Below the pieces are notes generated by a model. The model was given only the letters and a program-made list of their open reading frames with translations, ran no database searches and had not been told where the DNA came from. A stretch of 29,601 bases of DNA from Bacteroides sp. Lineage in GTDB: Bacteria; Bacteroidota; Bacteroidia; Bacteroidales; Bacteroidaceae. The DNA lies in contig JASLIW010000107.1 in NCBI GenBank assembly GCA_030152865.1, positions 1 to 29,601 of the forward strand, given 5' to 3'. This document shows, in pieces, positions 1-7,281 of this stretch (position 1 is the first letter of the stretch; each line of letters begins with the position of its first letter). Position numbers and translations under genes: made by a program.

Positions 1-8
1 GAATAGAC

Positions 9-281
9 TTATTTGTTTTTATCGTAGTGTACGAGTAATTCTTCATCAACATCGTAAAAAGCTACTGGCTTAGCACAGTCTTTATAGATGGGTACAATAT
101 AATATTGACCTTTATTGCAATCCACTTTTTCAACTAAGCAAGCCATTATATCATCTTCGGTGCGATTTGCGTCTTCACAACCGATTGCTTTTCCTTTGGC
201 ATCACCTTTTTCAGCTTCCCAACGCACCAATAATTCTGGAAGTGGTGTAGATACAACTTTTACTTTCATTCTTTTATTCAT
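9..281 (-). CDS. Small hypothetical protein (90 aa)
   Basis: I do not recognise this protein. From the ATG at 281 it is 90 residues, soluble, with no signal peptide or membrane segment, and contains four cysteines spread through the C-terminal two thirds. An open frame extends upstream to a TTG at 326, but that extension would cover a TATATTTG -7-like box at 303-310, so the ATG at 281 (or the next one, at 269) is preferred. It lies downstream of the thiamine operon on the same strand with a gap of 136 bases and probably has its own promoter. No function is proposed. A complete stop codon (TAA) lies at 9-11, so the gene is not cut by the window edge. Confidence 0.6.
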   Translation of the reverse strand: MNKRMKVKVVSTPLPELLVRWEAEKGDAKGKAIGCEDANRTEDDIMACLVEKVDCNKGQYYIVPIYKDCAKPVAFYDVDEELLVHYDKNK

Positions 282-302
282 CTTTAGGGTTAATACTCTA
301 TT

Positions 303-310
303 CAAATATA
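303..310 (-). promoter_or_regulatory. Candidate -7 promoter box for the small hypothetical gene
   Basis: On the minus strand this reads TATATTTG, a full match to the Bacteroidota -7 consensus TAnnTTTG, ending 22 bases before the ATG at 281. No TTTG is seen at the usual 19-21 base spacing upstream, so only half of the promoter is supported. Confidence 0.3.
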
Positions 311-417
311 CGACCAAAATAGGCAAAGTAAGAATATCTGACTAATATTCTTTCCTAAATATTGTTTAAGCAAGCTGTTCTACTTACGCTTTTATCCAGC
401 ACGAGTAAATGAGCAAT

Positions 418-1128
418 CTAAACGCTATGCTGACGTACTTTGAGTGAGACAAACTGCATATTGAGCCCATCTATGAGTAGCAATCGATCTAAGAGGAGTG
501 AGCCTAAGCCTGTAAAGTATTTGAGTGCTTCAGTAGCTTGAATAGAACCTACAATGCCCACTACAGAGCCCAATACTCCAACTTCTGAGGCAGCTGGATA
601 TGTACCTTCTGCTGGAGCTTGAGCAAACACATCTCGGTAGTTCGCATGACCTGGTAAGTAAGTCATCACCTCTCCTTTCATGGCTAAGACTGCAGCATGG
701 GTATAAGGTTTAGCTAGTTCTACACAGAGGTCGTTGATTAAAAACTTCGTTTCATAGTTATCACTACAGTCTAAGACATAGTCATAACGTGGGAACAATT
801 CCCTCGCACGCTCCTCTGTAAGCTGTTCAGCATAGCTGATGAGCCGAAGCTCTGGATTAAGTGCTTGTAGCTTCTCTGCAGCTGAATCTACCTTGAGTCT
901 AGCCAAATCCGAGGTGCTATGTAAGATCTGACGTTGAAGATTAGATACCTCCACCCTGTCGTAATCGACCATACCTAGGGTACCTACCCCTGCCGCCGCT
1001 AAGTAGTAGAGAACAGCTGATCCTAGACCACCTACTCCTACCACCAAGACCTTTGCTTGGCTAAGACGCTCCTGACCTGCTACCCCCATTCCTTGTAGCC
1101 GGTAATGCCTTTCGTATCTCTTATCCAT
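418..1128 (-). CDS. thiF: ThiF-like adenylyltransferase (ThiS activation), cysteine-poor
   Basis: ThiF/MoeB/E1-like enzyme (236 aa) expected to adenylate the C-terminal Gly of ThiS so that sulfur can be loaded for thiazole synthesis in the cytoplasm. Visible: the nucleotide-binding loop GVGGLG at residues 31-36, acidic VDYDRVEVSNLQRQ at 54-67 with Asp55 and Arg66, Lys79, and DCSDNYETK at 120-128. The ATG at 1128 was chosen because it is two bases after the thiH stop and begins directly at the family N-terminus; the longer GTG start at 1170 would overlap thiH. Odd: both CxxC zinc pairs and the cysteine of the usual SCxEAGV-type segment are missing (here AASEVGVLG, 179-187); only Cys121 and Cys135 remain. 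The operon context argues for ThiS as partner rather than MoaD. Last gene of the operon. Confidence 0.88.
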   Translation of the reverse strand: MDKRYERHYRLQGMGVAGQERLSQAKVLVVGVGGLGSAVLYYLAAAGVGTLGMVDYDRVEVSNLQRQILHSTSDLARLKVDSAAEKLQALNPELRLISYAEQLTEERARELFPRYDYVLDCSDNYETKFLINDLCVELAKPYTHAAVLAMKGEVMTYLPGHANYRDVFAQAPAEGTYPAASEVGVLGSVVGIVGSIQATEALKYFTGLGSLLLDRLLLIDGLNMQFVSLKVRQHSV

Positions 1129-1130
1129 GG

Positions 1131-2255
1131 CTATTTGTTTTGTTGAAGGGCCAAATCCCAGCCTTTCCACACGGCCTCATAGCCCTGAGCTCTCACCGCC
1201 TCGGCTACTTGGTCTGGAGTACGTGCATCATTGATGACAAACTGTTCTAGCTCTTGCTTGAATACAGAGTAACCCCCTGGATCTGTTTTGGAGCCCGCAC
1301 TCAAGTTAGTCACTCCCAGTGTTGCCATATGATCTCTAAAGTCGGCACTTTCACGTGTAGATAGGGATATATCTAAGTCATGATCAAAGATGCGAAAAGC
1401 AAATATTAGCTGGGCTAACTCTTTGTCTTCCATCACTACATTGGGCTGGAAGTGCTCCCCTTCGTGAGGACGCATACGTGGAAAGGATATGGAGTATTGG
1501 GTCTGCCAATACTGTTTCTGGAGGTAACGCAAGTGTGCAGCCATCATGAAGCTATCTGTACGCCAATCTTCTAAGCCAATCAATACGCCTAAGCCGATCT
1601 TGCGTAAGCCAGCACGCCCCATCCGATCAAAAGATTGCAAACGCCAATCGTACTTGGACTTCATACCCTTGGGGTGGTAGGTTTTGTAACGACTCTTATT
1701 GTATGTTTCCTGGTAACAATACACGGTGTTTAAGCCAGCCTCACACAGGCGTTTGTACTCTTCTTCTTTGAGCGGTTGTACCTCTATGGAGATGGATTCA
1801 AAGTAGGGTTTGATTAGGCGAATGGCATGTTCCAAGTAGTCCACACCGGCATCACGAGGGTTTTCTCCAGTCACCAAAAGGATGTGTTGGAAGTTGCCTA
1901 GCTCTTTGATGGCTCTTACCTCTTCTAGAATCTGCTCATCATTCAGAATGATACGCTTGATGTCATTGTTATGATTAAAGCCACAGTACACGCAGTGGTT
2001 GGCACAAGAGTTGCTTAGGTAAAGCGGTATATAAAACTGTATAACCTTCCCAAACCGCTGCTGTGTATAGTATCGACTTAGCTGTGCCATCTGTTCTAAA
2101 TAGGGCTGTGCAGCAGGAGAGATGAGTGCCATAAAATCTGCTAAGCTACATTTTCGCTGTTGCAAGGCGCGCTCTACATCACTGGCTGTTTTCGCATAGA
2201 TACGATCTGTTATTTCTTCCCAATTGTATTGGGGTATTAAATCATTAAAATCCAT
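1131..2255 (-). CDS. thiH: 2-iminoacetate synthase ThiH (radical SAM tyrosine lyase)
   Basis: ThiH (374 aa) splits tyrosine by radical SAM chemistry into p-cresol and dehydroglycine (2-iminoacetate), the C-N unit for the thiazole ring made by ThiG. The [4Fe-4S] motif CANHCVYC is at residues 84-91 (Cys84, Cys88, Cys91), followed by GFNHNNDI, typical of ThiH. The C-terminal DPGGYSVFKQELEQF segment and overall length also fit the ThiH/biotin-thiamine synthesis associated family. Using tyrosine rather than glycine (ThiO route) implies an anaerobic-type thiazole pathway. It starts 23 bases after thiG and ends two bases before thiF, so the three are translated from one mRNA. Confidence 0.95.
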   Translation of the reverse strand: MDFNDLIPQYNWEEITDRIYAKTASDVERALQQRKCSLADFMALISPAAQPYLEQMAQLSRYYTQQRFGKVIQFYIPLYLSNSCANHCVYCGFNHNNDIKRIILNDEQILEEVRAIKELGNFQHILLVTGENPRDAGVDYLEHAIRLIKPYFESISIEVQPLKEEEYKRLCEAGLNTVYCYQETYNKSRYKTYHPKGMKSKYDWRLQSFDRMGRAGLRKIGLGVLIGLEDWRTDSFMMAAHLRYLQKQYWQTQYSISFPRMRPHEGEHFQPNVVMEDKELAQLIFAFRIFDHDLDISLSTRESADFRDHMATLGVTNLSAGSKTDPGGYSVFKQELEQFVINDARTPDQVAEAVRAQGYEAVWKGWDLALQQNK

Positions 2256-2278
2256 ATTTTTCTTTCTTCCACTAAGTT

Positions 2279-3052
2279 CTACATTAAAAATGAAGTTAAA
2301 GGACTACTAGCTATGGCTTCACCCCTAGTTGGACTGGCTAGACGAGCCTCATAAGCTGTTCTACCTCCCTCTACGCAACGAGCAAAGGCTTGAGCCATAG
2401 CTATGGGGTCACCTGCTACAGCTATGGCTGTATTGACCATCACAGCATCAGCGCCCAGCTCCATAGCTTCAGCGGCCTGCGAAGGTGCACCTAAACCAGC
2501 ATCAATCACTACGGGTACCTGACTTTGTTCGATGATGATGCGAATCATTTCTTTGGTTTGCAAGCCTCCATTACTACCAATGGGAGCTGCTAATGGCATC
2601 ACCGTAGCAGCACCTGCTTCTTCTAGCTGTTTGCAGAGCACAGGGTCAGCTTGTACATAAGGTAGTACTACAAAGCCGAGCTTAACCAGTTCTTTGGTCG
2701 CTTGGAGTGTTTCTACTGGGTCAGGCAAAAGGTAACGGGGATCAGGGTGTATTTCTAGCTTTACCCAATTGGTCTGAAAAGCATCTCGAGCAAGCTGTGC
2801 TGCAAACACAGCCTCTTTGGCATTGCGCACACCAGAGGTGTTGGGCAATAGGTGAACTCCTGGCTTACAGATGTGCTGAATCATTTCATCTTCTTCTTTT
2901 TTATCAGGGTCTAAACGCTTCATAGCCGCTGTTACCAACTCAGTTCCTGAGGCTTTGATAGCTGCTGCCATTTGCTCATTAGAGCTAAACTTGCCTGTTC
3001 CTAAAAACAGACGTGATTCGAAAGTTTTATTTGCTATAATTAATTTTTTCAT
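2279..3052 (-). CDS. thiG: Thiazole synthase ThiG
   Basis: ThiG (257 aa) is the TIM-barrel synthase that joins 1-deoxyxylulose 5-phosphate, dehydroglycine and ThiS-thiocarboxylate sulfur into the thiazole phosphate. Recognisable segments are FLGTGKF at residues 16-22, LPNTSGVRNAKEAV at 69-82, and the Schiff-base lysine Lys98 in NWVKLEIHPD. The phosphate-binding segments APIGSNGG and VIDAGLGAPSQAAEAMELG are near the C-terminus. Its start overlaps the 3' end of thiE by 26 bases (3027-3052), which suggests translational coupling. Length is normal for the family. Confidence 0.96.
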   Translation of the reverse strand: MKKLIIANKTFESRLFLGTGKFSSNEQMAAAIKASGTELVTAAMKRLDPDKKEEDEMIQHICKPGVHLLPNTSGVRNAKEAVFAAQLARDAFQTNWVKLEIHPDPRYLLPDPVETLQATKELVKLGFVVLPYVQADPVLCKQLEEAGAATVMPLAAPIGSNGGLQTKEMIRIIIEQSQVPVVIDAGLGAPSQAAEAMELGADAVMVNTAIAVAGDPIAMAQAFARCVEGGRTAYEARLASPTRGEAIASSPLTSFLM

Positions 3053-3692
3053 GATATGTATCTATACAGTGAATACTTTTTTTAGTTTGTTCTATGGGGT
3101 CTGTACTTCTTAAAATACTAGATGAAAGTGCAATACCCCATACACCCGTCTGTAAAATGGGGGGTATATCAGCCAAGCCAATCCCTCCAATAGCATAGAT
3201 GGGTAAGTGAATTTCTGCTTGCCTGCAAGCAGTTAGGATCTCTTGATATCCTTTCAGACCTAAAATAGGACTAAGATTCTTTTTAGTTGTGGTGTACCGA
3301 TAAGGTCCAAGGCCTATGTAGTCGGCTCCTTCTTGCTGCAAACGCTGGATATCGTCAAAGCTATTGGCTGTTCCTCCGATCCTTGTTTCTAGGCCTAAAA
3401 TTTGTCTGGCTTGACGCACTGGCATGTCGTGTTTACCTAAGTGTACACCATCAAGCCCTAACTCCAGACATAATTCTACCTCATCATCTACAAAGAGATG
3501 CACGCCTGCTGCTTGACAGTGTTTTAATGCTTGCTGGGCTACCTTCCGAATTTCGGCTTTTGAAGCCTCCTTCATGCGCAGTTGTATAAATTTACAACCA
3601 CCGGCTATAGCCATCTGGACAGAGTCCAAGTAGGAGTAGCGACTCGTTTCATGGGTAATAAATAGAAAAGGGGAAAGTTTTTGTTTCATCAT
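3027..3692 (-). CDS. thiE: Thiamine-phosphate synthase ThiE
   Basis: ThiE (221 aa) condenses the pyrimidine HMP-PP with thiazole phosphate to thiamine phosphate. The family signature is intact: IQLRMKEAS at residues 36-44 (HMP-PP binding), FVDDEVELCLELGLDGVHLG (metal-binding aspartates), DYIGLGPYRYTTTK and a C-terminal YAIGGIG. Of the two ThiE/TenI-fold proteins in the operon this is the one with all expected catalytic residues. The start ATG at 3692 overlaps the stop of the upstream paralogue (ATGATGA); a second ATG follows at once at 3689, so either could be used. The last 25 bases lie inside thiG. Confidence 0.93.
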   Translation of the reverse strand: MMKQKLSPFLFITHETSRYSYLDSVQMAIAGGCKFIQLRMKEASKAEIRKVAQQALKHCQAAGVHLFVDDEVELCLELGLDGVHLGKHDMPVRQARQILGLETRIGGTANSFDDIQRLQQEGADYIGLGPYRYTTTKKNLSPILGLKGYQEILTACRQAEIHLPIYAIGGIGLADIPPILQTGVWGIALSSSILRSTDPIEQTKKSIHCIDTYHEKINYSK

Positions 3693-4297
3693 TTAGCTTC
3701 AATTTCCGTTATAATAGAGTGTAAGCTGTGCCTTAAATCTGAGGTAGAAAAACACTTCATATAATCTCCCCAAATAGCACCTAAGACAGCCACACCACCA
3801 AAGCCTAAGGCCCTTAAACTGGGAATACGTCGAGCTGTAATACCACCCAAGGCTATAACTTGTGAATCAATCCATCCTTTTTGCTGAGCTTCTTCTAGCT
3901 CATCCTGACTAAAAGCCCTTGCATAGTTGGGCTTAGAGATACTATTGAAGATGGGGCTTATAAAAAGGTAGTCACAGCTTGATTTATTTGCTTGTACCTC
4001 GTCCCAGTTATGGCAGGAACAGCTGATGCTTCCTCGAAAAGATGGGGGCGCTTGAGGATTTCTTTGATTCAAGTGCAAGCCACCTACTGGGTAATCCTTT
4101 ACTAGCTCAAAGGCGTCATGCAACACAATACGAGACCAGTAAATAGGGTCTATCTGTTCTAAGAGTGATGCAAGCTCCTGTGGACTGGCTCCTGGCTTAC
4201 GCAAATGTAAGCGAAAACCACCCTGCTGCAGTAGTGTAGATAAGGCCAATGCCTCCTGTTCAAAGAACTGGGGCAAGCTTAAAATGCAGAGTTTCAT
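3689..4297 (-). CDS. ThiE/TenI-family paralogue (possible thiazole tautomerase)
   Basis: A 202-aa member of the ThiE/TenI family. Shared features are RLHLRKPGAS at residues 29-38 in place of the ThiE QLRxKE segment, IVLHDAFEL, GGLHLNQ, DYLFISPIFNSISK and the phosphate-binding ALGGI. The aspartates that bind magnesium and diphosphate in true ThiE (VDD and DGVHLG) are not conserved: here they read LHD and GGLHL. TenI of Bacillus aromatises the ThiG product, and a second ThiE-like gene next to a full ThiE fits that job, but the exact reaction is inferred. It could instead be a redundant or diverged thiamine-phosphate synthase. It sits one base after thiS and overlaps thiE by 4 bases. Confidence 0.8.
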   Translation of the reverse strand: MKLCILSLPQFFEQEALALSTLLQQGGFRLHLRKPGASPQELASLLEQIDPIYWSRIVLHDAFELVKDYPVGGLHLNQRNPQAPPSFRGSISCSCHNWDEVQANKSSCDYLFISPIFNSISKPNYARAFSQDELEEAQQKGWIDSQVIALGGITARRIPSLRALGFGGVAVLGAIWGDYMKCFSTSDLRHSLHSIITEIEAK

Positions 4298-4298
4298 A

Positions 4299-4499
4299 TC
4301 AACCTCCCGATACAGCCTGAACTACCACCAAATCTGTTTCAGGCTTGAGTCTGTAAGTTTCCCATTCACTACGAGGTATAACTTCATAATCAACTGCTAT
4401 CGCTATGCCTTGTGTGGGTAGTTGAAGCTGTGTAGCAACTTGAGCAAGTGTAGCTTGGTCTGCAACTTCTACCGCTTTTTGATTTATGTATATCTTCAT
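4299..4499 (-). CDS. thiS: Sulfur carrier protein ThiS
   Basis: ThiS (66 aa), the ubiquitin-fold carrier that brings sulfur as a C-terminal thiocarboxylate to ThiG. It begins MKIYINQKAVEV and ends in the diagnostic VSGG, which is adenylated by ThiF. The ATG at 4499 was chosen over a TTG at 4607: the extra 36 codons do not resemble ThiS, and they run through the leader terminator at 4571-4612, which must be untranslated for the riboswitch to work. First gene of the thi operon, one base before the tenI-like gene. Confidence 0.93.
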   Translation of the reverse strand: MKIYINQKAVEVADQATLAQVATQLQLPTQGIAIAVDYEVIPRSEWETYRLKPETDLVVVQAVSGG

Positions 4500-4570
4500 T
4501 ACGATAAGTTTTAATAGCAACAAATGTTTTGTTGCAGGTTTGTCCAATGAAAACCCCAACTTATAAGCAT

Positions 4571-4612
4571 AAAAAAAATCGCTTAATTGGGTATATATCC
4601 AAATCAAGCGAT
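4571..4612 (-). terminator. Riboswitch-controlled intrinsic terminator of the thi leader
   Basis: On the minus strand ATCGCTTGATT (4612-4602) pairs with AATTAAGCGAT (4588-4578) with one G-U pair, followed directly by an eight-T run (4578-4571). It lies between the TPP aptamer and the thiS start, where an expression platform is expected. This means the switch most likely acts on transcription rather than on translation. Confidence 0.85.
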
Positions 4613-4644
4613 GCTACTTCAATCAATAAATTTATGTGGTAAAC

Positions 4645-4731
4645 TTAATCATTCCTACGTCGGCATTATCCGAATCAGGTTGAAGGGTATAATCTCAGCC
4701 ACATGTATTTGCGTGGCACCCCTTGATATGG
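4645..4731 (-). promoter_or_regulatory. TPP riboswitch (THI element) aptamer
   Basis: On the minus strand the conserved TPP aptamer blocks appear in order: GGGGTGCC, a short CCAC/GTGG arm, GGCTGAGA, ATACCC, AACCTGATTCGG, ATAATGCCGACGTAGGAA. The CTGA...GGATAAT...GCCG helix and the GGCTGAGA bulge that hold the pyrimidine ring, and the ATACCC/AACCTGA part that binds the diphosphate, are all intact. Binding of thiamine pyrophosphate should favour the terminator at 4571-4612 and stop expression of thiS through thiF. Confidence 0.95.
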
Positions 4732-4739
4732 TTGTTTCA

Positions 4740-4770
4740 CAAAGATAGTTTTTATTTGAAGCGATGCAAA
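4740..4770 (-). promoter_or_regulatory. Consensus Bacteroidota promoter of the thi operon
   Basis: Minus strand: TTTG (4770-4767), 19-base spacer, TATCTTTG (4747-4740). Both boxes match the Bacteroidota consensus exactly. Transcription would begin about 4733, just upstream of the TPP aptamer. The geometry is the same as the tRNA-Arg promoter at 18391-18421. Confidence 0.82.
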
Positions 4771-4936
4771 GGTAATTCTTAACTTTCTCCATTCTAGCTC
4801 GAATAAAACAGCCTACAAATTATAAGAATTTAAATATTAGCAGTAGATTAGCTATAGATTAAGACTAACATCGACTACAGACAACAACTTAGTCAACATT
4901 TATAGACCCGCAAAAGAATATTAAGTAATAAGGCAA
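4771..4936. other. Rest of the 4500-4936 gene-free stretch
   Basis: The gene-free region 4500-4936 holds the thi leader terminator, riboswitch and promoter up to 4770. In the remaining A/T-rich part up to the secreted-protein start I see no convincing promoter boxes, hairpin or small gene. Confidence 0.4.
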
Positions 4937-6001
4937 ATGATACGATTGAATCGATTTAAATACATTTTAATAGCTCTATTTTTAGTTGGTAGCCTAGCCC
5001 CTATACAGGCTCAATCATTATCTGACAAGGATATAGTGACAGATGCTCACCACTACCAGTATCAAAGTTTTCCTCAATTTGGCTTTGATATCAGTGTACC
5101 TACCCCATTGGTCAAGAATTGTTCACGTACTGAGGGAAACTACCATCAATACTGCGGCTTTCTTTTTGATGATGATCCACTTAAAGCAGAATCCTACCAT
5201 GTTGTAGTTATGAGCTTTCCAGAGCAGATTGATGTTTCTTCTACAGAGTCACAAGAATTACTCTTTAAGGCTCTACTTAAACCTTATAATGCGAAGTACG
5301 GAAAATCTGTTTATGGAGAAGATAAACATGAGGTGCTTGTAGCTTATATAGATAAGGATGAGAATGGCTTTCCGAGCCAAATGGGCTATTTTTTTAAAGA
5401 CAATTTAATGGTTTGCATTGTTGTACAAACTCACAGTGATTTACAACGTCGTTTTGACTTGGTAATGAATAGCCTTCGTTTCAACGATGAGCCACTCTCT
5501 CAGATAGAGAGTCCTTACGATAAACCTCTTAATATATATACGGGCCACAAACAGATTGCTTATCAAATTGGATACCCTTATACTTTCAGTCTGGATGACG
5601 GTATTGACAATCCTTTTGTTGATGTTACCTTCACTAGTTCTGCTTCAAGTACTAAAGGGGAAGATCGCTACTTTGTGACTTTTCAGCAAAACTGGGATAG
5701 CTTAGATGCCTTGGCAAGTCATACGATCAGTTTAATTCAAAGTCAACAGGCTAATGCCAAGATTGTCCACTCTGGAGTGTATACTGCGAAGGCAGGCTCC
5801 TTTAAAGAATATGTATTGACCTACGAGGAGCAAGGAGAACCTTATCGAGTGTCTTACTATTTCACTCAGCTGGATACTAAGACCTATATGGTTATTGTCT
5901 TTTTTAATGCTGAAGCTACTTTTCAGCGTGACCAAGAAGGCATATACAAAGTGATACAGTCTATTTATGTAAGTAAAGACCTCTACATCGAAGGCGAGTA
6001 A
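4937..6001 (+). CDS. Exported hypothetical protein with two similar halves
   Basis: Unrecognised 354-aa exported protein. Residues 1-25 form a signal peptide (basic start, hydrophobic ILIALFLVGSLAPI, cleavage after IQA), and there is no lipobox, so it is likely periplasmic or secreted. The mature part seems to hold two related modules: one from FPQFGFDISVPTP to about residue 185 and one from IAYQIGYPYTFSLDD to about residue 345. Each begins with an aromatic-Pro strand and ends with a hydrophobic strand plus a helix (MVCIVVQT...MNSLRF; MVIVFFNA...IQSIYV). This layout resembles the DcrB/PsbP-like fold, but that is inferred from pattern only. The next gene, 41 bases downstream, encodes a lipoprotein of the same pattern, so the two probably form an operon and act together. 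Confidence 0.75.
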   Translation: MIRLNRFKYILIALFLVGSLAPIQAQSLSDKDIVTDAHHYQYQSFPQFGFDISVPTPLVKNCSRTEGNYHQYCGFLFDDDPLKAESYHVVVMSFPEQIDVSSTESQELLFKALLKPYNAKYGKSVYGEDKHEVLVAYIDKDENGFPSQMGYFFKDNLMVCIVVQTHSDLQRRFDLVMNSLRFNDEPLSQIESPYDKPLNIYTGHKQIAYQIGYPYTFSLDDGIDNPFVDVTFTSSASSTKGEDRYFVTFQQNWDSLDALASHTISLIQSQQANAKIVHSGVYTAKAGSFKEYVLTYEEQGEPYRVSYYFTQLDTKTYMVIVFFNAEATFQRDQEGIYKVIQSIYVSKDLYIEGE

Positions 6002-6042
6002 GTTCTTGCTCAAAACGTATTTGTTTATCTAAGCCTCATCAT

Positions 6043-6621
6043 ATGACAAATAACACTATAGTCAGAGCTAGCTTAGGGCTTATTCTAATACTAAGTCTTA
6101 GCCAATGCTCTTTGTTTGGAAAAAAAGCTTATGAATTTGTTCACCCCATCTCTCTTGAAGAGGAAATAGCTCAAAATAAAAGTAGAGGATTTGAAACTTT
6201 TCATTACAGCAAGAAATTCCCTTTTATAATAGGTTATCCAGCTGGTAGTGATATAGAAGTGGATATAAGCAATGAAGTGAAAGTGGAGTTTACTCTCCCT
6301 GATACTCAAATTAAGTATAATGTGGTAGCTGCACCCTATATAGGTGAGCTCAATCATTTTATAGCTGAGATCTTCAGTTCAAGCATAGCTAGTTTTGAAG
6401 ACTCTGAGGTTTTGAGGTATCAAAAAAGACGTATTGGTTCGCAGCAAGTCTATGAGTTTGTAGCTGAAATCATGTTGGAAAGCGGCCCTAGGAGAATAGC
6501 AGAGTATGCTATAGTTAGAGATGATCATTCACTATTTGTTCTAACATTCTTTGGCTCTAAACAGTATGAAGCAAAAATTGAAAGCCTTATAGAACAACTT
6601 ATACCGAGCTTCTGCTTCTAA
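6043..6621 (+). CDS. Hypothetical lipoprotein, single DcrB/PsbP-like module
   Basis: A 192-aa lipoprotein of unknown function. The signal peptide ends in the lipobox LSQC, with Cys22 the lipidated residue, followed by SLFGKK, so it is membrane anchored in the envelope. The mature domain (about residues 50-190) starts with KKFPFIIGYPAGS and ends LFVLTFFGSKQYEAKIESLI, the same start and end pattern as both halves of the preceding exported protein. It follows that gene by 41 bases on the same strand. I see no catalytic motif; a binding or structural role in the envelope is possible but not shown. Confidence 0.75.
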   Translation: MTNNTIVRASLGLILILSLSQCSLFGKKAYEFVHPISLEEEIAQNKSRGFETFHYSKKFPFIIGYPAGSDIEVDISNEVKVEFTLPDTQIKYNVVAAPYIGELNHFIAEIFSSSIASFEDSEVLRYQKRRIGSQQVYEFVAEIMLESGPRRIAEYAIVRDDHSLFVLTFFGSKQYEAKIESLIEQLIPSFCF

Positions 6622-6648
6622 GAGCTTCTTATTGGCACACCCCTATTA

Positions 6649-7005
6649 CTAACGTAATATTGTACCAATAAGCAAGCAGATCATGCCGACTGAAAAGGTG
6701 GTCAGTATTTGTTTGCCTAACTTAGGTTTGTTCTTGGATAGAAATAGAACTAAGCGTCCCAAGTAAGGAGCCCAAAAAAAGACTACTATTAAATTGAGGA
6801 GCAATAGCCACCCCCAACCTATATGCAAAAGTTGATTCCAAGCAACTACAGGGAGTATCAAACCACAGATCCAAGCTAAAATCATATAGACAGGACGCTC
6901 CGTATAACGAGGTCTCTTGCTACGATTTCCACTTATAATTAAGGTGTGTAAACCAAACGTTGTGATTAAAAATAATGCTGCTAATACTAATAATACTTTT
7001 GCCAT
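6649..7005 (-). CDS. Small inner-membrane protein (118 aa)
   Basis: Unrecognised small membrane protein with four probable transmembrane segments at about residues 3-25, 39-60, 63-90 and 99-117. The loops are basic (GNRSKRPRYTERP after segment 1; SKNKPKLGKQ after segment 3), which places them on the cytoplasmic side by the positive-inside rule. It is convergent with the lipoprotein gene, whose end is 27 bases away, with no clear terminator between them. No function can be given. Confidence 0.65.
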   Translation of the reverse strand: MAKVLLVLAALFLITTFGLHTLIISGNRSKRPRYTERPVYMILAWICGLILPVVAWNQLLHIGWGWLLLLNLIVVFFWAPYLGRLVLFLSKNKPKLGKQILTTFSVGMICLLIGTILR

Positions 7006-7244
7006 AAATACTTGATTGACTTGGTTTGACTAAGAGCTACATAAGATAATGAAAATATGGCAAACACCTCATCTTGTACTTAGCTTTTAACGCTTATTAC
7101 CATCTACTTTTCAATCTCAGAAGTAAAGTTTTACAGCTTGGACTTACTATGTACTTCGTCCTATTTTTAGTTAAATCTAAACAGGATGGGCAGAGTTTGC
7201 TGAAATAGCTGAACAAGTACAGAGAGAATCTCTGATTTTATGTC

Positions 7245-7252
7245 TATTTTTG
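7245..7252 (+). promoter_or_regulatory. Candidate -7 box upstream of the rlmD-like gene
   Basis: TATTTTTG fits TAnnTTTG and lies 29 bases before the GTG start at 7282, but no TTTG is present at the right distance upstream. Weak half-site evidence. Confidence 0.3.
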
Positions 7253-7281
7253 CAGCGTTACACATAAAATGATTTGATAAA

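Noticed and set aside
1129..1170. Longer ThiF start (GTG at 1170)
   Set aside because: It overlaps the thiH end, and the family N-terminus begins at the ATG at 1128.
4500..4607. Longer ThiS start (TTG at 4607)
   Set aside because: The extra part covers the leader terminator and has no ThiS similarity; ATG at 4499 gives a normal-length ThiS.
7221..7233. Short inverted repeat AGAGA-GAA-TCTCT upstream of the rlmD-like gene
   Set aside because: Only five pairs; expected by chance and not linked to a promoter.
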